Source of the DNA: Paratinospora sagittata
Taxonomy: Eukaryota > Streptophyta > Magnoliopsida > Ranunculales > Menispermaceae
DNA length: 64,000 bases
Direction of reading: 5' to 3'
Assembly (NCBI GenBank): GCA_035771175.1
Contig: CM069600.1
Coordinates: forward strand, 9,819,729 to 9,883,728
In this document: positions 31,101 through 40,863 of the stretch, piece after piece
How positions within the stretch are numbered: the first letter of the stretch is position 1
How the letters are laid out: each line of letters begins with the position of its first letter
Notes under the pieces: model-generated
The model's input: only the letters and a program-made list of their open reading frames with translations
Databases searched by the model: none
Told to the model about the DNA's origin: nothing
Program-made: the position numbers and the translations under genes

Positions 31101-34069
31101 TTTTGTTTCTCATGTTTCAGCATTGACTAGGAGCATAGGGTTTCGGACCGATGGACGACTAGATGATCGGTCCTATTGGATTAGTCGTGTGACCTCCCTT
31201 CCTATTCCTTTGACAGTGTCTTTCATCTATCCGAGGATGATGGCAATCCATAATCTTCTGTCAAAAGTATAAAATACTTGCTTGGGTTTGATTTCTTCTT
31301 TTTTGTTTCCTGTTAAGATCAAAGAAATTAGGCTTTGGTAATGAATGGATACAGAGTTTCTGATATCTTTTATGGACAGGAGGGTGATGAATCTGTTATT
31401 CCGCCTACTGTTCCACTTTCCAGTGAGCATGTGACAGATGATGGAATCTTTTTCCTAGAAAATGGTGAAGATGGTTTGTTCTATGTTGGCAAGGACGTGA
31501 ACCCTGATATAATTCGGCAGTTATTTGGTGTTAAGTCCATCGATGAAATTCCTACACAGGTACTGCACAATCATTCATTGATTCTGTCTTTTGAAAATTG
31601 TAGTTATCTTTTTTTTGCACTTTATTAGTAACGAAATAAAGATTATGATGTATGACCTGCCAATGCCAATTTTAGAGTGGCATGGCATGGTGTTTCGTAT
31701 CCCACATCTATTTTGGTGTTTTTTTGGTTTTTACCCTGGCATGATTGTGCTTTCTTCTTTTACTCTTTATATATATAATTCTATTATCGTTTCCTTTTGG
31801 TAAATTGTGTCCCTTTGATTGGCTTGCACTTTTCATGAGAAGGAAAATATGGCAATACAAGCTGAGCTTATTAGCTTAAAAATCCTAGATTTGTTAGAAT
31901 AGGCAACAACAATTTAAAACCAAAATAAGTAATTTTAGTCCTTGTAAAAAGAAAACCGAGTATTTCAGAAATGAAAACTTTAAATTCCTGTCAGATATTT
32001 CATAATTGATTTGTTAACATCAGTCTCAAGGCGTCAAGGCGATTGACCCCATCTAGGTTTATAGGTGGCGAGGCGGTGCCTAGGCATTGCAAATCATATT
32101 TATTTATAGCTCTCTAGGTAAAAAATTAATTAATTTTCACATACAAACCTATATATATATATATTATGCTACTCCATGATATAGTTCTTCAATCTTGTGC
32201 CACAAATTAAAATCAGAAAAAAACATTAATAAATAAGACAAGTTGGCATATAATGAAAGTATAATAGTTTGAAGAGTCATATTCGATGTAATACTTCTGA
32301 ACAAGAGAAAAATATTTGCAGCAATTAAACAGTAATAAAATAGAAAATTAGAAGAAAAGAATAAAGATATAATTTGCATATTGAAAATGTAAGTATAACA
32401 AGAATTGAAAGTTATGCTGATTCTAAGGCTATATAATCACATACGTAACAATATGAAGAAAAAAAAAAGTTATGCTTTATTTATTTATGTTGACCTTCTT
32501 AAACTTTTAAAAGACTCAGCTTAGAATTATTGGCTTAAATGTCCCTAGATGGCTACAATGAGAAATAAGGGTCCTGTTAAGGTTGGAGCTACAAGTTCTG
32601 GTCTGAACATAAGATTAAGATTAGTGTATAATGATAAAGATTTTGTGGTAAGAAAACGAAGGTATTGTATAAAAACTGGCTTAGTTCTTAATCAGACTGT
32701 GTTGGATGTCATGCAAAACTGAGTAATACAACTAGCTTTCTGTTATTAATTTCTTTCATCTTCTACAAAACACAAACTGCATTGGATTGTAAGTCTAACC
32801 CTTAGATAGCAGCCGATACCAGCCAGGTCTCCTCAACCCAGATGTATGCCAGTTCTAGCAGCATCTGTATAAAAACTGGATTAGTTCTTAATCAGACTGT
32901 GTTGGATGTCATGCAAAACTGAGTAATACAACTAGCTTTCTGTTATTAATTTCTTTCATCTTCTACAAAACACAAACTGCATTGGATTGTAAGTCTAACC
33001 CTTAGATAGCAGCCGATACCAGCCAGGCCTCCTCAACCCAGATGTATGCCAGTTCTAGCAGCATCTGTATATACTAATTATCAAGACATTTTTTTTTTTT
33101 TTAAGCAGTGGTATCTAATCCTAGGAACGAACTAATCCACTGGGACCTACACGCACCCACCACACATCAGTCCGGATAGCTAGGGCAGAAAACTCGCCAA
33201 GCCAAGATTCGAACTTGAGACCTTCCTGACCTCGCCCTCGCCTCCCGACCATCGAGCCAATACCCTAAACCCTAATTATCAAGACATTTATTCTTCATTA
33301 ATGTATAACATGTCTATATACCCTACTAGTTTGTTGTTTCTAAGTAGTTCAATAATGCTTTGTTCTATCAAGGATGAGAGCAACTTTCTCAACGCCAAAA
33401 ATTGTTTGTCTTCAGTTTGTTTTGCAGCAACATGACAATGATTTCTCAAAGAAGCTCAATAATTTGATCAATGAGATTAGGCAGCAGAGATGTTCATACC
33501 TTCGGTAAGCATATTAATACAAATGAAATTAAGTTAAGCAATGTATTTGATATGATCAATGCATTTTCTGTACCTAATATACTAGTTCAATTCCTCCTTA
33601 ACTCAGGTTGCGGTTTTGCAAGAGAGGAGATCCATCAGGTCTGTCAGAAATTTCAAAATGACCTTTATTTTTCTTATTTTTTTGTGTTTTATTATAACGC
33701 TCCACACCTGCTGCATGTTATTTTTATTTTAAAAATTTCGAACGAGGGACCTGCTTCAACCTATTGACATAGAGGACACGATAGAATGGATAATCAGGTC
33801 AACTTGTTCAATTCATATTTGACCAATATCTCAAGAATGGGTTTAGGGTTTGATCTTTCCAGTTCTGGGGTTCCATATAAAGACCTCATTGTGTCTAACA
33901 TTTCATTTGCCCCCCATGATCTAATCTAGCTAATTATATGCTCTTATGTTTTGTTCATGCAGGAACGCTTTTCTTCTCTCACTTGGTCGAAGACAAGACA
34001 CCCGGGAGCCTCTCCTACGTTGAGTTCCTTGTACATATACACCGGCAGATCCAAACCAAAATGGCATGA
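7199..34069 (+). CDS. SEC24: SEC24-type COPII coat protein (Arabidopsis SEC24B/CEF-SEC24C-like), 24 coding exons
   Basis: Cargo-selecting subunit of the COPII inner coat; it pairs with SEC23 at ER exit sites. Coding exons: 7199-8044, 8343-8576, 8823-8897, 9815-9913, 10601-10712, 12188-12315, 13536-13655, 16724-16804, 22876-22953, 23063-23155, 23338-23392, 25095-25171, 25921-25992, 26182-26265, 26854-26973, 27101-27169, 28292-28369, 28549-28687, 30390-30554, 31121-31266, 31380-31559, 33416-33504, 33607-33638, 33963-34069. They sum to 3279 nt: 1092 residues plus TGA, with every junction in frame and GT-AG. Seen: a Pro/Gly-rich N-terminus (1 to about 360); a zinc finger with Cys430, 433, 452 and 455; a trunk beginning near [11 protein letters not shown] (about 505); the beta-sandwich around 719-853; a gelsolin-like region with [12 protein letters not shown] (about 980-990); and the C-terminus [17 protein letters not shown]. 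Length fits plant SEC24B/C (about 1080). The ATG at 7199 follows a 3' splice site at 7142. The donor of exon 16 (GTCTGT) is weak. Exon joins were made by eye; short exons are the least certain. Confidence 0.93.
8898..9814. other. SEC24 intron 3 with Helitron-like and AT-rich sequence
   Basis: Around 9050-9235 the minus strand reads ACCCGCGCTACG followed by strongly AT-rich sequence, the look of a plant Helitron 5' end. A direct repeat of about 45 bp with the theme ACTCA...TTAGTTGACA(C/T)GTG occurs near 8928-8975 and 9248-9295. No complete element or coding sequence is seen. Confidence 0.35.
10419..10588. mobile_element. MITE with 9-bp target duplication 12 nt before SEC24 exon 5
   Basis: Terminal inverted repeats: GGGAAATGTTAATCTAACT on the left; the reverse complement of the right end reads GGAAAATGCTAATCTAACTT. 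The direct repeat TTGCTTTTA at 10410-10418 and 10589-10597 is a 9-bp target duplication, as made by Mutator-like elements. The right copy of the duplication forms the pyrimidine tract of the exon 5 acceptor (TAG at 10598-10600). A sibling lies at about 53868-54037. Confidence 0.85.
11207..11673 (-). mobile_element. SINE split by a nested MITE, SEC24 intron 5
   Basis: An imperfect 18-bp target duplication flanks it: TGTAATGACTATTCTTCT at 11189-11206 and TGTACTGACTACTCTTCT at 11674-11691. On the minus strand the SINE head shows a box A-like ATGGTCGGGGGTCTG and a box B-like AGATCGAAACTCG, with an A-rich tail at the left. It is the same family as the + strand SINE at 34369-34572. The head is interrupted by the MITE at 11401-11669. 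Confidence 0.75.
11401..11669. mobile_element. 269-bp MITE nested in the SINE
   Basis: Terminal inverted repeats GGGCTCGTTTGGTGCGCGGG and, from the right end, GGGCTCGTTTCGTGCACGGG. TGG occurs on both sides (11398-11400, 11670-11672), a 3-bp target duplication of the PIF/Harbinger (Tourist) kind. The interior has many ATCCCAT/ATGGGAT inverted blocks and would fold back on itself. Confidence 0.8.
13656..16723. other. SEC24 intron 7 (3.1 kb), repeats only
   Basis: This intron holds a foldback element at 14593-14799 and an AT-rich tandem duplication of about 160 bp (15181-15338 and 15339-15478, sharing AGAGATCAATG and CCAACTAAACATATTT). The remainder is AT-rich with no open frame of coding character. 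Confidence 0.7.
14593..14799. mobile_element. Foldback MITE (hairpin of about 207 bp)
   Basis: The two halves are near-perfect reverse complements. The left arm reads CGCTGGGTGCCAAAGCCATT then TTTGGATATTTTGGGGATGC. The right arm, reversed, reads CGTTGGGTGCTAACGCCATT then CTTGGATGTTTTGGGGATGC. ACATGT is at both outer ends. Coding-like frames across it are artefacts of the palindrome. No clear target duplication was found. Confidence 0.8.
17209..17795. mobile_element. Non-autonomous hAT element, 587 bp
   Basis: Perfect 16-bp terminal inverted repeats, CAGTGTTTTCAAGGCG and CGCCTTGAAAACACTG, with an exact 8-bp target duplication AATTGAAG (17201-17208 and 17796-17803). Subterminal regions are rich in CGCCTAGGC-like motifs. 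No transposase is encoded. It is inserted in the intron 8 LINE. Confidence 0.95.
18030..18082. repeat. Fragment of a CAAGGCG-type hAT end within a tandem duplication
   Basis: CAGTGTTGTCAAGCGTCGCC followed by TAGGCC motifs matches one end of the 17209 family, but no partner end follows. It lies between two copies of a LINE segment (17895-18027 and 18083-18215, both with CACCATCTGATTGGCAATGA), so it is the join of a local tandem duplication. Confidence 0.7.
18216..19732. mobile_element. Larger CAAGGCG-type hAT element carrying a LINE 3' fragment
   Basis: The left end CAATGTTTTCAAGGCGTCGC and right end CGCCTTGACAACAC (followed by TTCCACA) match the 17209 family. TTCCACA flanks both sides, so the target duplication is near-complete (GTTCCACA at 18208-18215). 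Inside, about 18370-18721 is a + strand LINE 3' end (zf-RVT tail similar to the LINE at 5710-6810) closing with a poly-A run. A 46-bp perfect-stem hairpin around CACTCTACCATACCACTA sits at 19199-19244. Confidence 0.7.
21743..22334. mobile_element. Non-autonomous hAT element, 592 bp, SEC24 intron 8
   Basis: Ends CAATTTTTTCAAGG and CTTGAAACCATTG, with an exact 8-bp target duplication CTTCCCTT at 21735-21742 and 22335-22342. It has the same length, CGCCTAGGCC subterminal motifs and internal GGGACCTATAAATAAAT blocks as the element at 17209-17795. No coding capacity. Confidence 0.9.
23407..23747. mobile_element. 341-bp hAT-type MITE next to the SEC24 exon 11 donor
   Basis: Terminal inverted repeats CTATGTTACCTGGAC and GTCCGCGTAACATAG, with an exact 8-bp duplication CATATAAC (23399-23406 and 23748-23755). 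The insertion lies 14 bp inside intron 11: the donor AG|GTGAGT ends at 23398, so the duplication starts immediately after the splice consensus. Confidence 0.92.
23757..25094. other. Rest of SEC24 intron 11: degenerate repeat sequence
   Basis: 23757-24435 contains themes such as AACCCGACTAACCC, CCTGACACACCCGAG and a terminal GATGTACACCCCT resembling one end of a hAT element, but no matching left end was found. 24435-25090 is AT-rich with no recognised feature. Confidence 0.35.
27119..27410 (+). repeat. Tandem duplication copying the end of SEC24 exon 16
   Basis: The last 50 bp of exon 16 and the first about 80 bp of intron 16 (27119-27250) recur at 27270-27400. Shared sequence includes TTTCTGCAAGCGGATTCCCA and the following TGATGTTGATCT, then TTTCACTT and TAGTCTTGGTGTG/TAGTCTTAGTGTG. 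The second copy has lost the exon-end GT context (reads CCAGTCCAGCAGTCTCTG) and has no acceptor, so it is a pseudo-exon inside intron 16. Confidence 0.85.
28688..30389. other. SEC24 intron 18
   Basis: No gene. It contains a tandem duplication of about 90 bp (28951-29035 and 29044-29125, sharing TTCTTAGTTCTTTATTTTTA and GATCTATTGATTCATTTATG). The rest is unremarkable AT-rich sequence. Confidence 0.7.
32010..32130. repeat. Relic of a CAAGGCG-type hAT element in SEC24 intron 21
   Basis: TCTCAAGGCGTCAAGGCGAT and GCGGTGCCTAGGCATTGC followed by TTTATAGCTCTCTAGGTAA resemble one end and interior of the 17209 family in inverted orientation. The other end is not recognisable. Confidence 0.5.
32667..33070. 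repeat. 200-bp tandem duplication, two copies
   Basis: Two near-identical units of 200 bp (starting TGTATAAAAACTGG at 32667 and 32866) differ at only a few positions (for example GGCTTAG/GGATTAG and GGTCTCC/GGCCTCC). The duplication is recent. It lies in SEC24 intron 21 directly left of a SINE. Confidence 0.95.
33092..33271 (-). mobile_element. tRNA-derived SINE with exact 18-bp target duplication
   Basis: CTAATTATCAAGACATTT flanks the element at 33074-33091 and 33272-33289. On the minus strand it begins with TTGGCTCGATGGTCGGGAGG (box A region), then CAAGTTCGAATCTTGG (box B), and ends in poly-A (T-run at 33092-33102). It is a well-preserved member of the family also seen at 3594-3811, in SEC24 intron 21. 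Confidence 0.93.
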
Positions 34070-34268
34070 GCCTCTCCCCCCCATCAGTGAAGTTTTGTTC
34101 TTTATCATATATCCATCAATCACACCCATATTGCATTGAAATACAAGAATGTGATAGAGGTTAAAGGAGGCAAGAAATTAAGCGGAGAGAATTTGAAAGA
34201 ATTTTCTATGAATCATATATTTGTTTTGTTTTATAGGGTGAACCGAGAATTCTACTGTGAAATGTAAG

Positions 34269-34274
34269 AATAAA
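34269..34274 (+). promoter_or_regulatory. Candidate polyadenylation signal of SEC24
   Basis: AATAAA 200 bp downstream of the TGA at 34067-34069, followed by T/G-rich sequence (ATGATGGTGTGGCTTTTG). Position and context fit a plant near-upstream element. Confidence 0.45.
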
Positions 34275-34368
34275 TATGATGGTGTGGCTTTTGCTCGGGT
34301 AGTTGCCCTTTACTTCCTTTGAGATCTGTCTGTTTATCTTCATTTAATTTGTGTAAATGAACCATGGT

Positions 34369-34572
34369 GTTACCCAACGTGGTACAACACATATGGTCGG
34401 GGGGTCTGTGTTAAAAGTGGTTAAGGGGTAGAGATTTCAGAATCGAAATTTGTGCACATTTTAGTCGTGTCCACTTGGGGAGAGCTGCCCAATACCCCCT
34501 GCAGTGCTCGAACGTAGATTAGTCTCGTCTGAAGGGGGCGGGGATATCACATGGAAACCCAAAAAAAATAAA
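34369..34572 (+). mobile_element. SINE, + strand, just past the SEC24 3' end
   Basis: A direct repeat AAATGAACCATGGT at 34355-34368 and 34573-34586 flanks it. It has an A-rich 3' tail (CCCAAAAAAAATAAA). Its head (ATGGTCGGGGGGTCTGTG) and body (CCACTTGGGGAGAGCTGCCC) match the minus-strand SINE at 11207-11673. Confidence 0.85.
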
Positions 34573-35432
34573 AAATGAACCATGGTATTAGTTAATGCAA
34601 AGAAATGTCGGAATTGTCCCTTTTGAGTTGATAAGCATAACTCTTGTTATGACTGCCATATATTGTTGGACGATCACTATCAAATCATCATTGGTGTATT
34701 TAGGGTTTTTATAAAATGTTTAGTTGAAACTCATATAGCTTCTTAATATGAGTTGCTATCATTACTATACCTAAAGTATCAAATTTCAATGCTCCTTAAA
34801 CACTTGTATTTAAGGCCATAAGCTTTTAGATTAAAAAAATAAAATAAAATTTGTAGTTACATCAAATCTTGATGTTAAACGTTATTAATCTAATGACCTC
34901 TTAGCTTAAAAAAAACAAGATACTAATCTATATATAATTTTTTTTTTTTTTTTAAATCATATATGGTGGTAAAAGGGTATTCCCAAAACACTTTTTTTAA
35001 ATATCCTTTGGCAAAGAGGTGGATGGATGATGAATGGTTGTTTATGATATATGTTGCATTTGAATGTATCCATTGACAAAGAAGTGCTTATTCATGAATA
35101 AGCGTCTATTAATAAAAAAAACATTTATTCACGTGAATAGGTGTCTCTTGGTTAAAAGGTGCAAATCAATCAAAAAGACATCTATTAGCCAGTGGCATAA
35201 TAACTATAAATAGAGGTCTAAATTCTCATTTCCAATACTAAGCGATTTATTCTTCTTGTTTTATTTTTCTTCTTAACATCGTTCTCTTTTAATTTTAGAG
35301 TGTTCTTGGTTGAGTTGGAGTGAGCAAAATTCATACCCGACACCGTTGAATGGTGCTTCATTGAATCCTAAAGATGATTTTTTACATACCCCATTGTATT
35401 CCTTTGGTTCTATCAAAAGGGACCGTGTCTTT

Positions 35433-36560
35433 TAGGGGTGTTCATTTAACCCGACCAACTTAATTAATCCGACCGAACCGAATTATTTGGATTGAGCTTA
35501 TACATCTAATTAGTTTGAGTTAGGTTTAGATATTTGTAACTAATAGATTTGGGTGAGGTCAAGGTTTTATAAAAAATAACCGAACCACATGAATAGTTAT
35601 TATAATAAAAATATTTAAAATATTATAATGAAAGTAACATGAAAGAAGTCACCTTAATAAGTATTATAATAGTCGTATTTTGACTTAAAAATAGTTTTTT
35701 TTTATAAATGAAATTTATAATTCAAAAATTGAGTAGATCATGCAATTCTATAATTTATATATTGAGTAGCCTAAAGTGTTTGTGTAGATTATGACTCGTA
35801 AGAAAGCTTAACACGGTGATATTTTCCAAAAAAGAATGCCTCATGTTTCTCTACTTCCTCATTGTTGTCCATTGTGTTTACAGGATAAAGAAACTGCTGA
35901 GCATCTTTTTATCCGATGCCCATTCTCTGCTAGTTTGTGGGGTGATTGGCACAAGCGGCTCGGAAGAAAGTTTGCTATTTCATTGTCATGCGATGAATGT
36001 CTGTCTTTGGGTAATTCCCAAGGCCTTTCTAGGAATGGGTTAAAGGTTATGAGAGCGACCTCTTTGGCAACCCTTTGGATGATATGGGGTGAGCGTAATC
36101 AGCGTGTCTTTGAGGACCGGGCCAAATTAGTTAATACAATATGGGATGACGTCCTCGCAATGGCTAGTTCGTGGGTTGTTTCATTTTAAGATCAATGGAG
36201 AATATTCTATCAATGAGTGGGTTAGAAATTGTGACTGTTGTATGTCTTGAAATTGTGGTGTAGTTGTGTCGTTTTCAGTGTTTTGCTTTGGGTTTAGTTT
36301 GTTGGTTTTCTATCTCTGGTGCTCTCTTGAATTTCTTTTCATTTTACTTAATATATTTGTTTTGGTTATTCTCAAAAAAAGTAGACTAATCTGATCAACC
36401 CGACCCAAATCAACTTGGAGTTGGTGGGTTGGTTTGGAATAGGTTTAAAAGGTCTATCGGGTTGGGTTGGGTTGGGTTGAAATTTTTTTCAACTCGACTT
36501 AATTAGGTTGGATTGGTATTTTGTCATAACCCGAATCAACCCAACTCATGAACACCCTGA
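35433..36560. mobile_element. hAT-type element enclosing a LINE 3' fragment
   Basis: The left end TAGGGGTGTTCATTTAACCC and right end (reversed, TCAGGGTGTTCATGAGTTGG) form imperfect inverted repeats. Subterminal ACCCGAC/GGGTTGG repeats are typical of non-autonomous plant hAT elements. The interior 35800-36377 is a + strand LINE 3' end encoding a zf-RVT domain (CCPLCLQDKETAEHLFIRCP, then TLWMIWGERNQRVFED, residues from 35836 to 36187), ending in a short A-run. I did not find a clean target duplication for either element. Confidence 0.65.
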
Positions 36561-36903
36561 CCTATTTTTCGAGTATTAAATGAGTTAAAAGCACCAAGGT
36601 GACATGTTATGGTCTGCCATTAAAATAAAAGAGGTGAACATAAATTGAATATGATGACCCGACCTCAAATGAAACAAGCCGACCTTAGGGAGATGACCTT
36701 GGGTGTACAGTGATTGGAAAGTCTTGAATCTTGAAGAACTCATGAAATATAATTACCATACCAAAATGATATCCCTACAATGGTCATCATGAGCTCATTT
36801 CCCAAAAATAGCTTGTTTTCGTTTTTCATCCATTTTCCAAATTATATCCCTTATCCAATGATGTAAATATATACCCTTAATTGACATTTTAACCTTATTT
36901 ATT

Positions 36904-38165
36904 GAGGGCGGCTAAATTAACCCCACTAATCGGCTATCACCACCCCACATGCTAAGTTAACCCCACACAAAAATATCTAGACTATTTTCACCCCAACCAA
37001 AATTCAAAAACGTCTCAAACTACCCTTTTGCATATCCCATCCCTAACTACAATTTTTTTCTTCTCCCAAGCTTTTTCTTCTTCCTAAAACCCTATATCCA
37101 ACTCCAAAATGATAGATTTTCCATCAATTTCCTCTCATTCTCTTCATTTGCCACTGTTTTCTTCTCCCAGAGCCATTTCTCCGTCTTTAAAGTGTTTTTG
37201 GTTTAAAAACTTCTACCATCAACATATATTGGTTGCATTATGATACAAGAATTAAGCGCGGATGAGAACATACATCAAGAACATATAAGTTTTTGAGATT
37301 TTCAAAGGTATCATTTGTGTTTTTTTTTAGAAAAATCACACTCGGGTTCGCCCTTGTATGGCTAAACCTTACTTCAAAAGGTTCGGAACACACGGCTGAA
37401 CCTCCTATTTTTTCATTTTTTTTTTGGGTTTTGACTTTCCAACATGTATTCTTATGCAGTTTAGACATTCTTGACTTGTCTAGTCACATTTGAATGTAAA
37501 TTGGGTGATGGGGTATCGTTCTCAACCCGTACCCCATGTGATGGAAACGAATGGGGAACAGTACCCCACTACCTAATTTATGTCAAAATGTGATTAGATA
37601 AGTCAAGAATGTCTAGAAATGCATAAAAATACATGTTGAAGGATCAAACCCACAAAAAATGAAAAAATAGGAGGTTTGGCTGAACCTTATGAAGTAGGGT
37701 TCAGCCACGCAGGGCCAAACTAGAGTGCGATTTTTTTTCGAAAAAAACATCAATATAGCATTTGAATGACCCAAAAATTATCTCTCATTGATGTGCTTCG
37801 TCACTCGTACTTGATTCTAGGTATCATAATGCTTTCAAAATGTATTGAAGTTCTTTAGTTTTTGAATGCCCTAACCTTCCAAAACAAATCAAAAACACTT
37901 TAGATTTGTCACAAAATAATCTAAACATTTGAAATATTAATCTTGAAGCTTTAAAATACTATTTATAAGCAAGAAAATGAGTGAGAGATAAAAGAAAAAA
38001 GATGAAGAAGATTCCGTCCAAGAAGATGAAGAAAACAGTGGGGTATGTCTAGAGTGAAATGGTAAAAGGCTTTCAAGTGGGGTGATTTTGGTCATTTGGC
38101 ATGAGGATAATTTAGGAAATAAATCTTTTTGGTTAAGTAGGGTGGTGGTAGATTTAGTCGCTCCC
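36904..38165. mobile_element. 1.26-kb foldback Mutator-like element
   Basis: The two halves are imperfect reverse complements along almost their full length, meeting at about 37520-37560 (GGGTGATGGGG / CCCCACTACCT). Outer ends read GAGGGCGGCTAAATTAAC and, reversed from the right, GGGAGCGACTAAATCTAC. Flanks TTATTTATT (left) and TATTTATTT (right) suggest a 9-bp target duplication off by one base. Long inverted repeats and a 9-bp target are Mutator-like traits. No transposase. The left end resembles the start of the decayed element at 50579. Confidence 0.75.
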
Positions 38166-38563
38166 TATTTATTTATCCTATTCTCCCCTCAAGCCCATAT
38201 ATTTCATAATTTCTTTTCTTTTCTTTTTTCTTTTTTCTTCTATTTTCCTTTAGCCCACTTGCTATAATTAAACAAGTTATTTACATTAATTGTTTTCTGT
38301 ATTTCATATATTAATTTACAAAATTGCCCCTTTAATTTAAACTTGTTCCATTTAGAAAAATATCAAAAACAAAAAACAGAAAAATAATTCAGATGACCCT
38401 TCCTATTAAAATTTAAAGAACAAAAGATAGAGAGATATAGAAGGAAAAAAAAAATGTAACAATTTGGCAAGGGTTGCATCTTTCCCATATGATTAGGAGC
38501 CTTGTTGATGATGTTATATACCATATGATATATTAATTAACATTAATATCATATGTCTCTTCT

Positions 38564-38567
<4 letters not shown>

Positions 38568-38603
<36 letters not shown>
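38568..38603. repeat. (TA)n microsatellite
   Basis: An uninterrupted AT dinucleotide tract of about 36 bp. The surrounding 38170-38900 is AT-rich intergenic sequence with no gene. Confidence 0.95.
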
Positions 38604-38607
<4 letters not shown>

Positions 38608-38907
38608 CACATTATTCCTTAACTAACAACTTCTACATTTTCATGTTTTTTGTAAGGGGAAGATGCTTGGTGAATCCTTCTTTTTCTTCTATGAAGAAAA
38701 TATTGCAGAGATTTTTTCAATGAAACACCTGGAGGGCAGTGGAACTGAGTGTGCAACGTCGTCGATGCAGCTTCGGACCACTGGATCTTGTCCTTCTTCA
38801 TCCTCTCCTCCATGTCTCTCCTTGCAACCCATATTATAGCTCTAGCCTGCATATTTTCCCATCACAGAGCTCTGTTTGGTTTCCCAAAAAAAGAAGAAAA
38901 AAAAAGT

Positions 38908-40720
38908 GCTTTTTCTTCTCTTTCTTTTATTTTCTTTTTACCTCCAAAATTAGCTAACTCATGATAAGGAGAATGAGAACTGAGCCTAGCTATGTGAAAT
39001 GGAACATCTTCCTAACAGACCCTTGTGGCCTAAACCAAATGACTTGGTTCGATGTAGTTCGGTTCGGTTTTAAAACTCGATCAAGACATAGTGATGTTTT
39101 TTAAAAAAAATAAAAAATGAAACACTAGAATTTCATGAAGATTTACTTCAGGTTGATTTTGCAAAGACAAATTGATTATAAAAAAAAAAAGAAAAGAGAA
39201 AACACGAACTCGATGAAGATTTAGTTCAGTTCTATTTTACCAACTCGATCAAGTTTAAAAAAAAAAATAATTCTGTTTTATTTATTAAAAAAATTGAAAA
39301 CTATTTTCAAATTTACTCTAGCTATATTTTTTATTTTTCAGGTATAGAAAAAAATTATATCTGAATCACAAACCAAACAACCTTAAAAGAAACTAAAAAC
39401 TCGATTGAAGATTTAGTTTTTTTATGAACTGGATCAAGACAAATTCATTTAACAAAGAAGAAAATCTAGAAACTCATTCGGTGAAGATTTAGTGTGGTTT
39501 CATTTTTATCAACTTGATCATCAAGACAAATTGGTTAACAAAGGAAAAAAAATATAAAATAATAATAATAATAAAATAAGAAGAATGAACAAGAAGAAGA
39601 TAAATAAACACTAGAAACTCGATATACAATGAGGGTTTTGAGGTGAGATTTGAACTCAAGAACTATTAGATTCGAGAAAAAACCTGAAACTCAATCAGAT
39701 CGCAGACCCAAATCTGTCCACAGTACATGATGGCAAGTTGTTTCTTCGGATTAATCCCATAGCTCAATAATCTTTGCGTCCTTCAAAAACAAAATAAAAA
39801 CTAAAAACCCTCGTATAACTAAACAAAAATAAATAAATAAAATCATTGAAATGACAAACTAATTAATAAAAAAATAAAATCAAAATATTAATCCTACATG
39901 GGAAATTGATGAACAAGTGAACAAGAAGGAGTTGTGCTCTTATGAAACAGTGGAGGTTTTTTTTTTTTTTTTTTTTTTTTTGAAGATGTATTGGAAGTGA
40001 AGTTTGGTTTAAGTAGTGAGAAAATTTCAGGCAAAAGTTTTGAAATTGGAAAGTGAAATGAGCCCTCCAAGCCATTTGGAATTTACCCACGTGATATACA
40101 TGAATTCCCACGTGCTCAATTTCTCCCACATTTTTTTTCCTTATTTTCTTTTCTCTAACATGACAACATCATCACCCTTTTCATAAAAATAGAAAAAAGA
40201 AATTAGTTTTTTCTTTTTTCTTTTTTTATAAAAACATTACTTTTGATGCAAATTAAAGGTCAGGGGCCTCAATTATGATACCCTTTACAATAAAAAGTAC
40301 TTGATATATTTTTAAGGAAAAAAATTAATAAAAAAAACAGTATTAATGATATAAGAGGAAATCTTAATATGGTAATTTATTTATTTTTTAAGTTTTCAAT
40401 TTCCTTTTTTCCTTTTCATTAAAAATTCGTTGTATATATTTTTGTCAATAAATAAAATAACAATTTAGTTGAAAATTTCACTAAACAATCATTTTTACAT
40501 TTCTTCTAAACTCTGTCAGTAATTTAACATTTTAATTTCTCTAATTAATAGTTTAAGAACAAGTCTGATACCTTTTAAAAAATTTCGTCAGCTGATTTAG
40601 CCGATTATACAACTAACAACTAACAATTTATTTTTTCAAAAAACAAATATTTAATTTTTTTTTTCCATCACTCTTATAATCTCCCCCATTTTTTAATACT
40701 CAAATTGGTATTAATCAAAA
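38908..40720. repeat. Second copy of the glycolate oxidase A upstream flank, split by about 1 kb
   Basis: 38908-38975 matches 49006-49080 (TTCTTTTATTTTCTTTTTAC and CTCCAAAATTAG). 39993-40720 matches 49082-49695 and 50493-50575 (AAGTGAAGTTTGGTTTAAGT; GAAATTGGAAAGTGAAATGA; GGGGCCTCAATTATGATACC). Both are in the same orientation. About 1 kb (38976-39992) with no similarity to the flank interrupts it and ends in a 23-nt T-run (39957-39980). In 49701-50492 the other copy is interrupted by a hAT element, so this copy supplies the empty site. Confidence 0.85.
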
Positions 40721-40863
40721 AATGTTTTTACAAAAATAAATACTACCCAAAAAAAAAAAAAATGTGAGTCGTATATTATCAAGCACTAGGGATCACTGGA
40801 TTAAATTTGAAAGGGGGGTTAATGCAAGCCACATGTTGAGAGAACCACAAAAGCAACGTTTAC

